Positions 7,704 to 15,749 of a DNA stretch of 28,615 bases are shown here, piece by piece. The translations under genes were made by a program, and so were the position numbers. The stretch is from an uncultured Bacteroidales bacterium (GTDB taxonomy: Bacteria; Bacteroidota; Bacteroidia; Bacteroidales; P3). Positions within the stretch are counted from its first letter, which is position 1, and each line of letters starts with the position of its first letter. Location of the stretch: the NCBI GenBank assembly GCA_937915785.1, contig CALGGY010000144.1, forward strand, positions 1-28,615. The letters run 5' to 3'. The notes beneath the pieces were generated by a model. That model did no database searches, was not told the origin of the DNA, and was given only the letters and a program-made list of their open reading frames with translations.

Positions 7704-8432
7704 ATGATATCGTTAGAGGAATATATAGGTGGATTAGTACGTAGCATGGCAGAGGCTCGCGCCTACGCCGATGCTTACTCCGCAGAATTGGCTATGCAAT
7801 ACCACGACCACGATATTTTGAAGCATTTTGCCATTCCGCGTATGCGCATCGGCAATGTGGAAATGGAAATACCCGTGGCTCTTGCAGAACAGGGTGGTTC
7901 CACCATTACTGTAAAGGATACTGTGGACTATGCAGATATTACGACACAAGTAATAGACTCTGTATGCACTTCGTTTAATGTAAGCAGTGAAATGCTGGAT
8001 TATACTTTCAATAATCCCGACAACCCGGATTTGGGTTCAACAACATTGCGAGATACCCTCAACACCAATCTATATGCCAAAGTTATGGATGCACACAATG
8101 CTTTGCTGAATACCACGGACATTGATTCAGCTCTTGCCGAAAGTGCTGAAACCATATCCGCAGAGTCATACAATGTACTTACCCGTCATGGTGTCCAAAT
8201 TTCCGCAAGCGAAATAGCGGCATCCAATACTGTAAAGCAGAGACTGAAGAAAACAATGACCACTTCCAATGCCACGTCTGGCCTGTCGGTGCTTGCCACC
8301 GCACAGGAGTTGAGCGGAGTTGACAGCAATGCCATTTTCCGCGTAAAACTAAATATAAAGGAAGATGGAGTGCAGTGGGCTTTTTCGCGCAACGACCAAG
8401 GCGGGGTGGATTCCACACTAACTCCAGAGTAA
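7704..8432 (+). CDS. DUF2589-partner protein
   Basis: The 242-residue product lacks a signal peptide or membrane segment. Its N-terminus (LEEYIGGLVRSMAEARAYAD) parallels the upstream protein's YIGG helix. A strand at ~50-62 (IPRMRIGNVEMEIPVAL) parallels VPALRITEMEID. A long middle section rich in Ser/Thr/Ala helices is unique, and the C-terminus (AIFRVKLNIKEDGVQWAFSR) is beta-like. I read it as a diverged partner or paralog of the DUF2589 protein; a heteromeric assembly is inference. Its stop is one base from the next ATG, implying translational coupling. Confidence 0.8.
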   Translation: MISLEEYIGGLVRSMAEARAYADAYSAELAMQYHDHDILKHFAIPRMRIGNVEMEIPVALAEQGGSTITVKDTVDYADITTQVIDSVCTSFNVSSEMLDYTFNNPDNPDLGSTTLRDTLNTNLYAKVMDAHNALLNTTDIDSALAESAETISAESYNVLTRHGVQISASEIAASNTVKQRLKKTMTTSNATSGLSVLATAQELSGVDSNAIFRVKLNIKEDGVQWAFSRNDQGGVDSTLTPE

Positions 8433-8433
8433 T

Positions 8434-8979
8434 ATGAGAAAGCAAGGCTCCACTTTGGACATTGTGCAGGCTTTGTACGACAAGCTGCAACAGGTGTCGG
8501 ATATTGTCAACGCATTTGAGCACCGCGACGTCACTGCGACTGCTCTATGGTTGGATTGGCTTACCAACACTTCGAAACAGCTAAAGCAGTTTGGCTTTGC
8601 CGAATCATCCGCTATTGCAGGTATCAAAGCCGATGTTTTGGCAAAAGTAGCAGAGAAGCAGAGCCGCAAGGAAAAATTTGTGGCTATGCTTGCTACAATA
8701 AATCCGGCGCAAGCTATTGTTTTGGGCTTATATACTCCACTAAACGAAAAAGTTGAAAACGTACGAACATTCCTCATTCAAATTATCAACCAGATAAACG
8801 ATGCTGGGTTATTACAATATGATAGCGACTTCGAGTTTACTGTTTTTATCAATAGTTTGTTTGAACGTCTTAAAAACAATGAACAATTATCAAGCAGTAT
8901 AAATAATGCAGTGTCTAATCTTGGTCATACTGATTTTTTAAGAATTTTGGCCGAAGTTGTTGCTTCAATTACAAAGTGA
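8434..8979 (+). CDS. helical protein of the DUF2589 cassette
   Basis: The 181-residue protein is predicted almost wholly alpha-helical (for example LDIVQALYDKLQQVSDIVNA and FINSLFERLKNNEQLSSSIN) with no signal peptide or long membrane segment. A moderately hydrophobic stretch, AMLATINPAQAIVLGLY, lies mid-protein. I recognise no family. It begins one base after the preceding stop and is followed after 66 bp by the surface-protein gene, so it is the third member of a compact unit. A scaffold or adaptor role is possible but unsupported. Confidence 0.75.
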   Translation: MRKQGSTLDIVQALYDKLQQVSDIVNAFEHRDVTATALWLDWLTNTSKQLKQFGFAESSAIAGIKADVLAKVAEKQSRKEKFVAMLATINPAQAIVLGLYTPLNEKVENVRTFLIQIINQINDAGLLQYDSDFEFTVFINSLFERLKNNEQLSSSINNAVSNLGHTDFLRILAEVVASITK

Positions 8980-9045
8980 TGAGTGAAAAAGTATAACTTA
9001 TCACTGTTTTTCTTTTTCTAATGCTTTTCATAAATTGTCATTATT

Positions 9046-11238
9046 ATGAAGAGGTATTTTTTCCTAATCGTTTTTTTCATATCCATATACACAACCTATG
9101 CTCGCACATATTATGTGGCAGCAGGCAGTGGTTCGAATTCGAACAATGGTTTTTCATGGGCTACGGCAAAGCAGACAATATCTTCAGCTATAAGTGCAGC
9201 CAGTACGGGAGATTCTATTTTTGTTTCCATTGGTCAATATGATGGATTTCAGACTGTAGCAGGCATTCATCTGTTTGGTGGTTTTGTTGGCACTGAAACA
9301 TATCTTTATGAAAGACAATCTCTCAATTATGGCTACCTCCCTAATAATTGTTGTACAGAAATCAGATCAAGCATATATAATTTGGGCACTACTCAATATA
9401 GTTTGCCAACAACAATAATAAATGGTTTTGTAATTAGAACATCTGAAAGTGCGGCTGTTAATGTTCAAGAACATGCAATTAACATTTCTAATTGTTATAT
9501 TTCTGCAAATAATGGGAATGGAACTTGTTATTGGGGTGTTAGTATGTATGCCGGATCTGTTTCATATTGCAAAATAGAAAAAAGTATTGGCGTTAAATCA
9601 TATTTTATCAATGGAGTTATTATTAACATAAACAACAATATTATGTCCAATAATATTTGTCCCATATATATTACTGGTTCGGGTACTATCCTAGGATCTA
9701 ATATGCCAATTATTAATATAAAAGGATGCTCTTTTTGCAACAACACTTATAGTTTTTCTACGTCTTCACCAAATTATAGGGGCATTATACATTCCGAGAT
9801 TCCAATTTACATAAATTTATCAAATTGTATTTTTAAAAACAATAGCTTTGTAAGCACGGGGTCGTATTCTGATGCTATAGGAATCGTTTTATTGACCCAA
9901 TCCTATTTTAAATTGCATCAATGTGTGTTTACAAATAATACGGTAAAAAGCCAAAATGGCAGTACGTGTATAATAGGTCATTTTAATGGTTACAATCCAG
10001 CAGGTTATACTATTAGAAAATATAAACTGATTCAAAATTGTACATTTGCAAATAATTTGTCTGAAACTTTTGGCACCTCAGCTACAGCGTATGGAATATG
10101 GACCCACAATGCAAGTCCCGGATTATCTTTATATAATAATATACGTTATTATACAGGTGGTATTGCAATGCCGTGCGCAAACGATTATTATAATGCTAAT
10201 ATGGCGTCCGTTGTAGCACAAAATATTTTAATTGACAGTTCTAACACCGGCACTGACAGCACTAAAAACTATGTGCGTTTTGTTCGCCCTACAACTTTTG
10301 CCGGTGCGGCTACAAACAGCGCGGACTCCCTTGCTATAATGCAGGCGGACTGGCATTTGGATTCCGGCTCGGCGTGCATAGATGCAGGGTATCCATACCA
10401 GATTTCATTGCCTTACCAAGACTCCTTGGATCTGGACGGCAACCACCGTGTTTCGGGCGGGCGCATAGATATAGGCGCCTACGAGTACCAGCAGGCGGAT
10501 GCCCCGCAGCAGATAGTGTGGAGCCAAAACCTGCAAGGCAAACGCCTGAGCGAGGGCTTTGTGGTGGCAACGGCTACTGCCACCAGCGGCCTGCCTGTAA
10601 CCTACACCAGCGGCAACACAAGGGTGGCCACGGTGTCGCACGACACTATATTTTTCCAGTCGCGCGGCAACGCCACCATCACCGCCACACAGTGGGGCGA
10701 CAGTGTGTATATGCCCGCCACTCCCCTTGGCAAAATTCTTACCGTGCTCGATACCATCGGAGTTTACGACACAATTCCAGTGTACGACACCGTACGCACC
10801 TACGACACCGTACATACACAAGTTTTTGACACTCTGTGGACAAACGACACAATCTGGTTCAACGATACCACCCACACGCAGGTGTTCGACACCACTTGGA
10901 CACACCTGTTCGACACTATTCCGGTGCTCGACACAACCACCATCTACATCTACGACACCATACATATCTACGATACCATACACATCTACGACACCACGCA
11001 TGTGAGCATACAGGGTGCGGAGGCCATGCCGTGGAAGATAGGCCAGAGCGGGCTAAATATCATTGTGAGCGGTGCGGAGGGCGAAACGGTGCGTGTTTAC
11101 GATGTTTCGGGACGTTGCCTGCACGTACAGCCGCGGGCTGTGGGGGTGCTGCGTTTCCGAATGCCCGCGGCAGGGGTTTACCTTGTGCAGGTTGGCGGCA
11201 GCCCGGCTCAACGCATCGTGCTGGCAGTGCGGGAGTGA
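9046..11238 (+). CDS. secreted right-handed beta-helix surface protein with T9SS-like C-terminal domain
   Basis: The 730-residue protein has a signal peptide (about 1-19), then TYYVAAGSGSNSNNGFSWAT and IHLFGGFVGTE, the usual opening of Bacteroidota polymorphic beta-helix proteins. Asn-rich coils (NNIMSNN, CSFCNNTY and similar) run to ~400, ending in IDAGYP and RIDIGAYEY. An Ig-like segment (~485-565) precedes a [YF]DT-repeat linker (~570-652). The last 75 residues (VRVYDVSGR, AAGVYLVQVGG) match a type A sorting domain exported by T9SS and attached at the cell surface. The first ~1.2 kb is AT-rich (32% GC in a counted line); the rest is near 60% GC, a mosaic. A terminator follows directly. The ligand is unknown. 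Confidence 0.85.
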   Translation: MKRYFFLIVFFISIYTTYARTYYVAAGSGSNSNNGFSWATAKQTISSAISAASTGDSIFVSIGQYDGFQTVAGIHLFGGFVGTETYLYERQSLNYGYLPNNCCTEIRSSIYNLGTTQYSLPTTIINGFVIRTSESAAVNVQEHAINISNCYISANNGNGTCYWGVSMYAGSVSYCKIEKSIGVKSYFINGVIININNNIMSNNICPIYITGSGTILGSNMPIINIKGCSFCNNTYSFSTSSPNYRGIIHSEIPIYINLSNCIFKNNSFVSTGSYSDAIGIVLLTQSYFKLHQCVFTNNTVKSQNGSTCIIGHFNGYNPAGYTIRKYKLIQNCTFANNLSETFGTSATAYGIWTHNASPGLSLYNNIRYYTGGIAMPCANDYYNANMASVVAQNILIDSSNTGTDSTKNYVRFVRPTTFAGAATNSADSLAIMQADWHLDSGSACIDAGYPYQISLPYQDSLDLDGNHRVSGGRIDIGAYEYQQADAPQQIVWSQNLQGKRLSEGFVVATATATSGLPVTYTSGNTRVATVSHDTIFFQSRGNATITATQWGDSVYMPATPLGKILTVLDTIGVYDTIPVYDTVRTYDTVHTQVFDTLWTNDTIWFNDTTHTQVFDTTWTHLFDTIPVLDTTTIYIYDTIHIYDTIHIYDTTHVSIQGAEAMPWKIGQSGLNIIVSGAEGETVRVYDVSGRCLHVQPRAVGVLRFRMPAAGVYLVQVGGSPAQRIVLAVRE
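10754..11002 (+). repeat. [YF]DT repeat linker inside the surface protein
   Basis: The coding sequence repeats units of about six codons with the core Tyr/Phe-Asp-Thr: VYDTIPVYDTVRTYDTVHT, then FDT and LDT versions, then IYDTIHIYDTIHIYDT. DNA repeats (TACGACACC, CATATCTACGA) make slippage likely. It joins the Ig-like segment to the sorting domain, probably as a stiff, acidic surface spacer. Confidence 0.8.
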
Positions 11239-11248
11239 TTTCAGACAT

Positions 11249-11280
11249 AAAAGTGCCGAAGAATACTTCGGCACTTTTTT
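11249..11280. terminator. strong bidirectional rho-independent terminator
   Basis: AAGTGCCGAAG (11251-11261) pairs perfectly with CTTCGGCACTT (11266-11276) around a 4-base loop, with T-run on one side and A-run on the other. It ends the surface-protein transcript and could also stop leftward transcription. Confidence 0.92.
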
Positions 11281-11289
11281 ATTATTGTT

Positions 11290-12688
11290 TTTTCCGATAG
11301 TCCATTGGTTATAGAAATATTCGGTGACTTTGTTTTTATAGAAATCGGTGAAGGAAGTGGGGTTGGTTTGGAGTGTTTTTATATTTTTGTTTTTAAGTTT
11401 GATATATTTTTTAAGGTCGGGGGCGGAGAGTTGCTGTACCTCTTTGGCCTCGGTGCTTTGGCGGCGGTTGGCCTTTTCGCGTTGCATCTGTGCCTTTTCG
11501 TGCTCCAAAAGTCGTGTCATTATCTGCTGCTGGCGCATAAGTGTCTGTTCGGTAATGGTTTTGTTCACAAGGTCGTGCTCGGTCTGTTCCAGTTTCTGCA
11601 TAATGTCTTCCAGCTCCTTGCCGGCCTGTCCTGCGGAGCTTTGTTTCAGCTCGTCGGCGTACTGCTGCATCATACGGCGTATCTGCTCTTGTTGTGCCAC
11701 CATTTTGGCAAACTGCTCGCCAAACTCGGAGTTCTGTCGGCTGCCACCTTGTTGCTTTCCTTTGCTATCAATCTGTTTTTTTAAGAGCTTCCAGCTGTTT
11801 GTTGAGAGCATTCTGAAGCTGTTTCATATTCTTGGGCGAGGGTTTTTGCCCGAAATGCCCTGATTGGGGTTGTTGCAGGTGCCAGTTTTTTTGCAGTTTC
11901 CCGATTTTTTCTGCTGGTTGTTTTGCCGCATCTGCTGCTGCATCTGGTCGAGCGATTCGGCAAGTACAAGGGCAAGGTTGTTCAACGAAGTTACGGAGTA
12001 ATGTGTTGAACGTGAAGCAACTGTGCTCTTGTTTTGGCCGTAATAATTTTGGTTGAGCCGCAGCAAATCGCGCAGTGAATAGGTGATGTTGGTGTTGATG
12101 GCCGAAGGCGGCTCTATTAGCGGCAGGACGCTTGCTCATGGTGGTAGGGACAAATCCCTCTACCTCAGGGCCTTCGGGCTCCCACATCACGGCGTTGATA
12201 AAGTCGGTGAAATGCGTGGTGAGCGACACCACTTACTTTTTTGCGGTGTCTATCTCAATAAGTTTCAAGGCTTTCTATCGGCGGGCTGTTTCGTAGTAGT
12301 AGTAGGTTCGGAGGTCGCGGAAGGTGTGTCCGGTGAGGATTTTGGTTGTGGCGTAGGCGAGGCGCAGTATGGCTCCCTTGGGGAAATGCTCGCCGTTGGG
12401 TAAAAGTCTGTAGCCGTGGCAATTAACAGATGAAACCACATTCAGCGTGGTGGGCACGGGCGGCAGCTGTTCGCTGTGGAGCGGAAAGGCGTAAAAGGTT
12501 GTGGGGGTGTCTTTTGCAAGGCTGTCGGCGATGAGCGATAGGCCGTGGCAGCTGAGGTCAAGACGGCCGTGGCTTGCTTCGGTGGTACAGCCAAAAGGCG
12601 TGGGTGCAGTCTCAACATACTGGGCATGAGCCACGCTCATTGCACAGACAATCAGTAAGTTCAGAGGTGTCTTGACTTTTTTACACAT
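11290..12688 (-). pseudogene. composite pseudogene: SpvB-like N-terminus joined to DUF4175 C-terminus
   Basis: From ATG 12688 the frame gives a signal peptide (ending AHAQ) and text typical of secreted SpvB-like proteins of Bacteroidota: YRLLPNGEHFPKGAILRLAY, YYYYETARR and VVSLTTHFTDFINAVMWEPE. In-frame stops occur at 12275-12277 (probably TGG to TAG) and 12233-12235. A frameshift near 12130 leads to PLIEPPSA, then text changes to the C-terminal coiled region of DUF4175 membrane proteins (SLNNLALVLAESLDQMQQQM, EFGEQFAKMVAQQEQIRRMM, TEHDLVNKTITEQTLMRQQQ). Further frameshifts lie near 11840 and 11785. The last frame has lost its stop and runs antisense through the terminator to 11053. It is a decayed fusion made by deletion between two unrelated genes. 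Confidence 0.75.
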
Positions 12689-12711
12689 CGGAAAGTGGTG
12701 GTTTGGTCTTG

Positions 12712-12719
12712 CGAAGATA
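12712..12719 (-). promoter_or_regulatory. near-consensus -7 box of the composite pseudogene
   Basis: The minus strand reads TATCTTCG, one base from TAnnTTTG, 23 bases upstream of ATG 12688. Confidence 0.4.
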
Positions 12720-12784
12720 CGATTTTTATATAATACCTTATGTTTCTCACAATCGGTTTAGTTTTTTAATCTATTCTTAGACAA

Positions 12785-13129
12785 TCATCCTCCAGCCTTC
12801 TTCACCTTGTATCCGCCTTTGGCGAGCAGGTCGATGATTTTGTCGCGGAAATCGCCCTGAATCATGATTTCGCCGTCTTTGGCGTTGCCGCCCACTCCGC
12901 ATTTAGTTTTCAGCTCTTTGGACAAAACCACAAGGTCGTCGTCGGTGCCTACGAAACCGGTAACGAGGGTAACGGTCTTGCCGCCGCGCTGTTTACGGTC
13001 GAGCCACACGCGCAGGTTCTGTTGCTGCGGTTGCAGGGTTACGGTCTCTTCGGGCTCGTCGTACTGGTAGTTGTAGTCGGGGTTGGTGCTGTAAACCACC
13101 CCTATGGCGTTTTTATTTTTTTTGCTCAT
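12785..13129 (-). CDS. yciH: SUI1/YciH-type translation factor
   Basis: The 114-residue protein has a disordered Gln/Glu-rich N-terminus and a SUI1 (eIF1-like) domain from ~38 to the end: VWLDRKQRGGKTVTLVTGF, LKTKCGVGGNAKDGEIMIQG and KIIDLLAKGGYKVKKAGG. Family members bind the 30S subunit near the P site and influence start selection; the bacterial role remains modest in known cases. Its first codons overlap the last 17 bases of the upstream lipid kinase gene, so the two are probably co-translated. Confidence 0.92.
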   Translation of the reverse strand: MSKKNKNAIGVVYSTNPDYNYQYDEPEETVTLQPQQQNLRVWLDRKQRGGKTVTLVTGFVGTDDDLVVLSKELKTKCGVGGNAKDGEIMIQGDFRDKIIDLLAKGGYKVKKAGG

Positions 13130-14009
13130 GGCAGATGATGTTTAAAGATTGTGGCACCACTTTGAAATGCAGTTCGGTGTCGAGTTTAAGGGCTTCGCCG
13201 TCGAAATTTATCCAGCGGTAGTCGTTGTTGAGTATGGTAACTTCCTTGGCTTGAATGAGTTCCACGTTTTCCGATTTTTCCAGATTGTGGCTCATCAGCA
13301 ACATTTCGGCGGTGATGGGTATTTCCAGATATGGCACTTTTTGCATTATGCAGATGTCGAGCAGTCCGTCCTGCAGGCTGGCGGTGGGCGCTATGGCGGC
13401 GTTGAACCCGAACTGGCTCGAGTTTGCCACGCTTATCATCAGGGCTTTGCGGGTGTATTCGCGTCCGTCGATAACAAGGTGGTACTCTTTGACTTTGTAG
13501 CGCGGGTATTCGGTGAACAGTATGCGTGCGTATCCAGCAAAGCCGCGTGTTTTGGTGAATTTGAACCGTCGTGCCACGTAGGCGTCGAAACCCACTCCAG
13601 CTATGCTGGCGTAGCTGTGTCCGTTCACGTCAATGGTGTCGATGGTTTCGGTGTGGTAGTGGTTTATCACCCCCACGGCCTTGTCGGGGGTGAGGGGCAG
13701 TTTCAGGTGTCGTGCCATGCCGTTGCCGGAGCCGCAGGGTATTATGCCCATGGTGGTGCGGGTGCCTATCAGTCCGGCCGACACCTCGTTGATGGAGCCG
13801 TCACCGCCCACGGCAACAACGGCGTCGTAGCCTTGTTCGGAGCCCTCGCGGGCAATGGTGGTGGCGTGGCCGGTGTGCTCGGTGTAGCGTATGTCGTAGC
13901 CGAAACGGCTGTGGTCCAGATGCTGCTCGAACACCTTTTCTATGGTTTTCTGTCGTCCCACTCCGGAGATGGGGTTTATTATTACAAGAAGTTGCTTGCG
14001 GTCGGTCAT
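13113..14009 (-). CDS. YegS/DagK-type lipid kinase
   Basis: This soluble DAGK_cat-domain kinase phosphorylates a lipid such as diacylglycerol or a sphingoid base at the membrane. The 298-residue form shows NPISGVGR near the N-terminus, the nucleotide loop GGDGSINEVSAGL (about 68-80), IIPCGSGNGMARHL and the C-terminal DGLLDICIMQ plus INFDGEAL. I choose ATG 14007-14009: an upstream ATG at 14078 lies before the TATATTTG -7 box and would not be transcribed from it. The serine palmitoyltransferase gene is 1.7 kb upstream on the same strand, so a sphingolipid substrate is plausible but unproven. Confidence 0.9.
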   Translation of the reverse strand: MTDRKQLLVIINPISGVGRQKTIEKVFEQHLDHSRFGYDIRYTEHTGHATTIAREGSEQGYDAVVAVGGDGSINEVSAGLIGTRTTMGIIPCGSGNGMARHLKLPLTPDKAVGVINHYHTETIDTIDVNGHSYASIAGVGFDAYVARRFKFTKTRGFAGYARILFTEYPRYKVKEYHLVIDGREYTRKALMISVANSSQFGFNAAIAPTASLQDGLLDICIMQKVPYLEIPITAEMLLMSHNLEKSENVELIQAKEVTILNNDYRWINFDGEALKLDTELHFKVVPQSLNIICHEQKK

Positions 14010-14056
14010 GGGGTTCAGTGTGTTTGAAAATATGCTGTTTTTTTTATTTAAGTTTG

Positions 14057-14064
14057 CAAATATA
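14057..14064 (-). promoter_or_regulatory. -7 box of the lipid kinase-yciH unit
   Basis: The minus strand reads TATATTTG 47 bases upstream of the chosen ATG. It decides the kinase start. Confidence 0.65.
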
Positions 14065-14074
14065 CGATTTTTTT

Positions 14075-14450
14075 TCAAAAACAGCAGATAGTGATTTGTT
14101 GTTGACCCTTGGCTTTATACTTTGATCCCTTTGCGACCACTACCTTGCCCTTTATCCTCGGCACTACCGAGGAATTGTTTATGGCATTTGATTTCACAGA
14201 AATCACTTTGCGGAAATCGCCCATGCGCTGGGTGTTATACACCACTTTTATACTATCTGTTTTTCCATAAAGCAGTGTTTTTTTTGACCAATATGGAACG
14301 GTGCACCCGCAGCTTGTCGATACCGAATTGGGCACAAGCGGCTCTGTGCCTGTGTTGGAGTAAACAAAATAGCAGGTGCCGCTACTGCCCTGTGCTAAAT
14401 GGCTGTAGTCGTAAGTATAGTACTTGAATTCAGCTTTAAAATTCAGCGTT
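14075..14450 (-). pseudogene. DUF1573 domain, 5'-truncated remnant
   Basis: An open frame without a proper start encodes CYFVYSNTGTEPLV, NSVSTSCGCTVPYWSKKTLL, VVYNTQRMGDFRKVISVKSN and VPRIKGKVV. This is the DUF1573 immunoglobulin-like domain with its SCGCT signature, normally found in exported proteins. No signal peptide or lipobox precedes it; upstream codons run into the GNAT-like gene. I interpret it as the tail of a gene whose 5' part is lost. A short GTG- or TTG-started protein is not fully excluded. Confidence 0.7.
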
Positions 14451-14489
14451 AAAAATAAACAATTCAGACAATCTGAAAAACGCCAAACC

Positions 14490-15608
14490 TCAAATTTCCT
14501 TTGAGAAAATGGCTCGTGTCATCAGCGGGGTGGTGTCGTAGGTGGTTTCCCACACGCGTTCGGCTTCGTTGCCGAGAATCTGTGGGTTGGTGTAGGCCCA
14601 TTTCACCTTGTTCAGCTGTGCGTTGCGGTTCATCTCGGCGTAGTAGATGGAGTGCACGCCGCGTTTCTGCCAGTTGGGATGCACGCCATTGAGGAGCAGG
14701 TCTATCTCGTCGAACTTGCGCAAAGCCTTGAGAATGTGGTACCAACCGAAGGGGAACAGCTTGCCGCCGGCTTTTTGGAAAGCCTTGGTAAGGCTGGGTA
14801 TGCTCAAGCCGAAAGCCACAAGGTTATCGTCCTGGTCAACCACAAAATTGGCAAACTGAAGGTTTACAAAGGGAAAATACTGTTTTATGTAGCAGTCTAT
14901 CTCCTTGTCGGTGAGGGGAACAAAGTCGTAGAGGTCCTTGAAAGCGGCGTTGATGGTGAGGAAAAACTTGCGAGCGTAAGGCATAATCTCGCTGCGTTTT
15001 TTGAATTTTAGCAGCTTTAGGTTGTAGCGTTTAAGTATCAGCTCGTTTATGCGTCCCACCTTGTCGGGGATGGGCTGCGAGGCTGGCATTTTGAACTGCT
15101 GCCAGCGGCAAACGATGGAGTAGTTGAGTTTTTCGATAAAATCAATATAGTATTTTGGATTATACAAAGTGCTGATATTCTGGTAGTTTTCGAATCCGTC
15201 GATAACCCAGCATTCCTTGTCCATGTCGGTGAAGCCGAAGGGACCTTCTATTTGGTTCATGCCTTGCTGGTGACCGTATTCTATAACCTTGTCGAGCAGG
15301 TTTTTGCACACATCGAAATCTTCCACAAAGTCGAACCATCCGAAACGCACGGCTTTTTTGTTCCACACTTGGTTTACGGTGCGGTTGATGATAGCCGCAA
15401 CGCGTCCCACAATCTGTCCATCGTGGTAGGCGAGCCACATTTTTAGGTTGCAGTGGTCCAACGAGGGGTTTTTGTCGGTAAGCAGTGCTATCTCGTCGGA
15501 TATTAAGGGAGGTATGTAGGTTGGTACGTTTTTGAAAAGCTCGTTCGGAAACTTTATGAATTTTTTCAGTTCGCTGCGGTTTTCTACCTCTTTAATTTTA
15601 ATATCCAT
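14490..15608 (-). CDS. GNAT-fold acyltransferase-like protein near spt
   Basis: The 372-residue cytoplasmic protein has a GNAT-like core. IVGRVAAIINRTVNQ lies near 66-80, followed by RFGWFDFVED, GPFGFTDMDKECWVIDGF and GFENYQNISTLYNPKYYIDF. A second half with VVDQDDNLVAFGLSIPSL and WAYTNPQILGNEAERVWE suggests a tandem GNAT arrangement. The acyl-CoA substrate is not evident. It lies directly downstream of serine palmitoyltransferase on the same strand, a pairing I recall in Bacteroidota sphingolipid neighbourhoods, so a role in dihydrosphingosine N-acylation or a related step is a reasonable guess only. Confidence 0.8.
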   Translation of the reverse strand: MDIKIKEVENRSELKKFIKFPNELFKNVPTYIPPLISDEIALLTDKNPSLDHCNLKMWLAYHDGQIVGRVAAIINRTVNQVWNKKAVRFGWFDFVEDFDVCKNLLDKVIEYGHQQGMNQIEGPFGFTDMDKECWVIDGFENYQNISTLYNPKYYIDFIEKLNYSIVCRWQQFKMPASQPIPDKVGRINELILKRYNLKLLKFKKRSEIMPYARKFFLTINAAFKDLYDFVPLTDKEIDCYIKQYFPFVNLQFANFVVDQDDNLVAFGLSIPSLTKAFQKAGGKLFPFGWYHILKALRKFDEIDLLLNGVHPNWQKRGVHSIYYAEMNRNAQLNKVKWAYTNPQILGNEAERVWETTYDTTPLMTRAIFSKEI

Positions 15609-15669
15609 TGAATTATGACTTTTTGTTTAATAGCAGTTGTTCTGCATGAAGGGGTTATGATTGATGTGA

Positions 15670-15704
15670 GAAAAAACTCCTCCCACAATGTTTTTTTGTG
15701 TGGG
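15670..15704 (-). terminator. weak terminator or attenuator between spt and the GNAT-like gene
   Basis: On the minus strand CCCACA (15699-15704) pairs with TGTGGG (15682-15687), followed by a short T-run (complement of the A-run at 15671-15676). The stem is only about six pairs, so partial termination between the two genes is more likely than full stop. Confidence 0.45.
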
Positions 15705-15749
15705 GTTGTTGAGAATATATTTCACCGACTGAGTTGGAGTAATCATTGA

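Noticed and set aside
9125..9150. tRNA-like GGTTCGAATTC stretch
   Set aside because: It lies in the N-terminal coding part of the surface protein and has no cloverleaf around it.
10405..11001. 198-codon minus-strand frame full of VYGVV-like repeats
   Set aside because: Antisense reading of the YDT repeat tract.
11053..11289. C-terminal extension of the DUF4175-like frame
   Set aside because: It runs antisense through a perfect terminator into the surface-protein gene, so it is read-through after loss of the stop.
13149..14027. 292-codon plus-strand open frame
   Set aside because: Antisense shadow of the lipid kinase; no motifs, and the kinase is unambiguous.
14010..14078. Longer lipid kinase beginning at ATG 14078
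   Set aside because: The extension spans the TATATTTG promoter box and lacks family similarity.
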